Shown: positions 62,236 to 64,000 of the stretch, piece after piece
Position numbering within the stretch: position 1 is the stretch's first letter
How the letters are laid out: each line of letters begins with the position of its first letter
Source of the DNA: an uncultured Desulfomicrobiaceae bacterium
GTDB taxonomy: Bacteria > Desulfobacterota > Desulfovibrionia > Desulfovibrionales > Desulfomicrobiaceae
Length of the DNA: 64,000 bases
Direction: 5' to 3'
NCBI GenBank assembly: GCA_937989665.1
Contig: CALKRN010000011.1
Span: 62,001 to 126,000 of the forward strand
Notes under the pieces: model-generated
Database searches by the model: none
What the model saw: the letters and a program-made list of their open reading frames with translations, nothing else
What the model was told of the DNA's origin: nothing
Program-made: the position numbers and the translations under genes

Positions 62236-62580
62236 ATGCGGTATCTCAAAGTCCTGGGGCTCGTACTCCTGTTTTTTGTCTCCATGCTCTTTGTGGTGCA
62301 GAACCACGATGCCCTGATGCAAGAGATTTCCCTCGGCCTTACAGTCTTCGGGATCCACATGCAGATGCCGGCAACGCCCTATTACCTGACGATCCTCACG
62401 GCCTTCCTCATTGGCGCGCTCCTCTGCCTAGCCTATTTTTTCCTCGAGCGGCTGCGGCTTTCGGCCCAAGTGCGGGCCCTCAAAAAACAGGTGGCAGAGC
62501 TGGAGGCCCAATGCACTTCCTCCCAAGCCTCGAGCCTGGCAGATAGCCCCATTGCCCCGGACGCTGAGTCTGCCGCCTAA
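62236..62580 (+). CDS. LapA-domain (DUF1049) membrane protein
   Basis: A 114-aa protein with two membrane helices (about 4-22 and 52-72) and the LapA pattern FFVSMLFVVQNHDALMQEISLGL followed by a membrane-proximal coiled coil (ERLRLSAQVRALKKQVAELEAQ). In E. coli LapA/LapB regulate LPS assembly; here no LapB homologue follows. A 3-bp gap separates it from the HIT gene. Confidence 0.85.
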   Translation: MRYLKVLGLVLLFFVSMLFVVQNHDALMQEISLGLTVFGIHMQMPATPYYLTILTAFLIGALLCLAYFFLERLRLSAQVRALKKQVAELEAQCTSSQASSLADSPIAPDAESAA

Positions 62581-62634
62581 TTCCCGAGCAGGCGCCTTCG
62601 CTGCCTGGCGCCCCGTACGGTCCTTTGGCGCATC

Positions 62635-64000
62635 ATGACCCAGGCGAAACGCACGCCCATGATGGAGCAGTATCTCGGGGTCAAAGCCCAGTACCCGGAG
62701 ATGCTGCTTTTTTTTCGCATGGGCGACTTTTTCGAGCTCTTTTTCGAAGATGCCGTCATAGCGGCCCGCGAGCTGCAGATCACGCTCACTAGCCGCAACG
62801 CCCAGGCCGAAGACCCCATTCCCATGTGCGGCATCCCACACCATGCCCTGGAAGAATACGCCCGCATCCTCTTGGACCGCGGCTATACAATCGCCGTGTG
62901 CGACCAGGTGGAGGACCCGCGCCAAGCCAAAGGCCTGGTGCGCCGCGAGGTCACCCGCGTCCTCACCCCGGGCACGGTGGTGGAAGAAGCCGCCTTGGAG
63001 GGGAGTGCGGCCAATTACCTGGCGGCATTGCTTGTGGAGGACGACGGGGCGGCAGCAGCATGGGCGGACGTGTCCACCGGTCAATGGAGCGGCATTGCCG
63101 CCAAAGACCCCGAAACTGTCCTCATGTGGCTTGCCAAGATAGAGCCTCGGGAAGTCCTTGTCCCCGACGACCGCCAGGGAGGTAGTCTCCCGTCTCTTCT
63201 GGAGGTCCGACGAGTTACCCGTTGGCCAGGGGCGCATTTTGACCTTGCTTCAGCCACCGCCCGAATCCTGGCGGCGCAAGAGGTGGCCTCGCTTTTCCCC
63301 CTCGACCTTGCGGACAAGCCGCGGCTCACCCGCTGCTGTGGGGCGCTTTTGGCCTATCTCGAGATGACCCAGCGCTGTCCGGCAACCCATCTGCGCCCCT
63401 TTTCGCCGATAGACATCAAAGATGGCCTGCTCATCGATGACATCACCACCCGCAACCTAGAACTCTTCCGCACCCTCGATGGCCGCAAAGGCCGCGGGAC
63501 CCTCTGGTACCTCCTCGATGCCACCCGCACACCCATGGGGGCCCGCCTTCTTGCAGCCCGGCTGCGCCAGCCCTGGCGCGAACTCCGCCCTATCCAAAGG
63601 AGCCACGCGGCAGTTAGGTTCCTCGTGGAGCAAGAAGATGCCCGGCGGCGCCTACGCCAACTCCTCGATGGGGTGGCGGACCTGGAGCGGCTCACCACGC
63701 GCGTCGTTTTAGGGCGCGCCACCCCCCGTGACTTGGCGGCACTGCGCTCCTCCCTCACCCACCTGCCGCCGTTGCGCACCTGGTTCACCCACTCTCCCCA
63801 ACTGCCCGAGGCGCTCGCCACCATCGTGGCCGCCTGGGATGACCTTGACGAACTCGCTTCCCTGCTCGTGCAAGCCTTGGCGGAAAATCCACCAAGCGTC
63901 AGCACCGAGGGCGGCATCTTCCGCCGAGGATTCGACGCCCCATTGGATGAGCTCCTGGAACTTGCTGAACATGGCGAAGAGGCCATGCGCCGCCTCCTGG
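62635..64000 (+). CDS. mutS: MutS, DNA mismatch repair protein (5' part, runs off the window)
   Basis: Mismatch-recognition ATPase. Visible are about 455 codons: domain I with the mismatch-stacking F-x-E motif in FRMGDFFELFFEDA and MCGIPHHALEEY, the connector (LTPGTVVEEAALEG, WADVSTGQW), and the core/lever region (LRPFSPIDIKDGLLIDDITTRNLELFRTLDGRKGRGTLWYLLDATRT, in consecutive blocks, and VADLERLTTRVVLGRATPRDLAALRSSL). The ATPase domain must lie past 64000. The ATG at 62635 has only a weak ribosome-binding site. Confidence 0.95.
   Translation, partial: MTQAKRTPMMEQYLGVKAQYPEMLLFFRMGDFFELFFEDAVIAARELQITLTSRNAQAEDPIPMCGIPHHALEEYARILLDRGYTIAVCDQVEDPRQAKGLVRREVTRVLTPGTVVEEAALEGSAANYLAALLVEDDGAAAAWADVSTGQWSGIAAKDPETVLMWLAKIEPREVLVPDDRQGGSLPSLLEVRRVTRWPGAHFDLASATARILAAQEVASLFPLDLADKPRLTRCCGALLAYLEMTQRCPATHLRPFSPIDIKDGLLIDDITTRNLELFRTLDGRKGRGTLWYLLDATRTPMGARLLAARLRQPWRELRPIQRSHAAVRFLVEQEDARRRLRQLLDGVADLERLTTRVVLGRATPRDLAALRSSLTHLPPLRTWFTHSPQLPEALATIVAAWDDLDELASLLVQALAENPPSVSTEGGIFRRGFDAPLDELLELAEHGEEAMRRLL

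Overview
The window is ordinary chromosomal DNA from a Gram-negative, probably anaerobic proteobacterium-like organism. The best guess is a member of the Desulfovibrionales (Desulfobacterota), at moderate confidence. Outer-membrane biogenesis genes (Mla, LolA, BamD) show two membranes. Rubrerythrin, a short MetH without the reactivation domain, an Mrp/NBP35 ATPase with a cysteine-rich N-terminus, and the PilT-PilU and fbp-tsaD-trxA-trxB-bamD gene runs fit that group. Coding DNA is mostly GC-rich (individual lines reach about 70% by hand count) with several much poorer tracts. I found no rRNA, tRNA, CRISPR array, prophage or insertion sequence.

Layout. 0.1-3.9 kb (minus): a complete phospholipid-transport operon mlaE-mlaF-mlaD-mlaC-mlaA. 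4.1-7.6 kb (minus): a pyridoxal-type kinase, an HU/IHF protein and a chemotaxis receptor. 7.8-12.7 kb (plus): metH, an ArgA-like acetyltransferase, hpt, a zinc-ribbon membrane protein and rubrerythrin. 12.8-16.1 kb: metE (minus) divergent from its likely regulator metR (plus). 16.2-29.9 kb (plus): radA, pcm, a YqaA-type membrane protein, an Mrp ATPase, a lytic transglycosylase, pgsA, pilT, pilU, a zinc-ribbon/receiver-like protein, an FtsB-like protein, a TPR protein, a lipoprotein, fbp, tsaD, trxA, trxB and bamD, nearly all tightly spaced. 30-40.6 kb: an MFS transporter, lolA, an orphan solute-binding protein, the tesA <> ybbA-ybbP divergon, an M23 peptidase, a PilZ protein, small exported or anchored proteins and folK. 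40.7-48.3 kb (plus): xerD, a DHH-CBS-tRNA nucleotidyltransferase fusion, rpsF-rpsR-rplI-dnaB and a phenylacetate-CoA ligase homologue. 48.3-59.1 kb (minus): a hypothetical protein, bcp, potABCD, a small methyltransferase-like membrane protein, ettA and a polar amino-acid ABC system. 59.4-64 kb (plus): a second amino-acid ABC system, a HIT protein, a LapA-like protein and the 5' part of mutS.

Themes. Envelope maintenance recurs (Mla, LolA, BamD, lytic transglycosylase, M23 peptidase, PgsA). Methionine synthesis is represented by both the cobalamin-dependent and the cobalamin-independent enzyme. Import of polyamines and amino acids is represented by three ABC systems packed into 11 kb.

The most unusual item is the MlaF ATPase. 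It carries about 145 extra C-terminal residues that read like a catalytically dead GGDEF (diguanylate cyclase) fold, in an operon without mlaB. Other points worth following are a zinc-ribbon protein with a receiver-like domain directly behind pilT-pilU, a 27-codon leader ORF whose ribosome-binding site and start copy those of the gene behind it, a MetR-like box on the metR start codon, and a sigma-28-like promoter before the chemotaxis receptor. All functional calls rest on reading the sequence and family knowledge; no database search was run.
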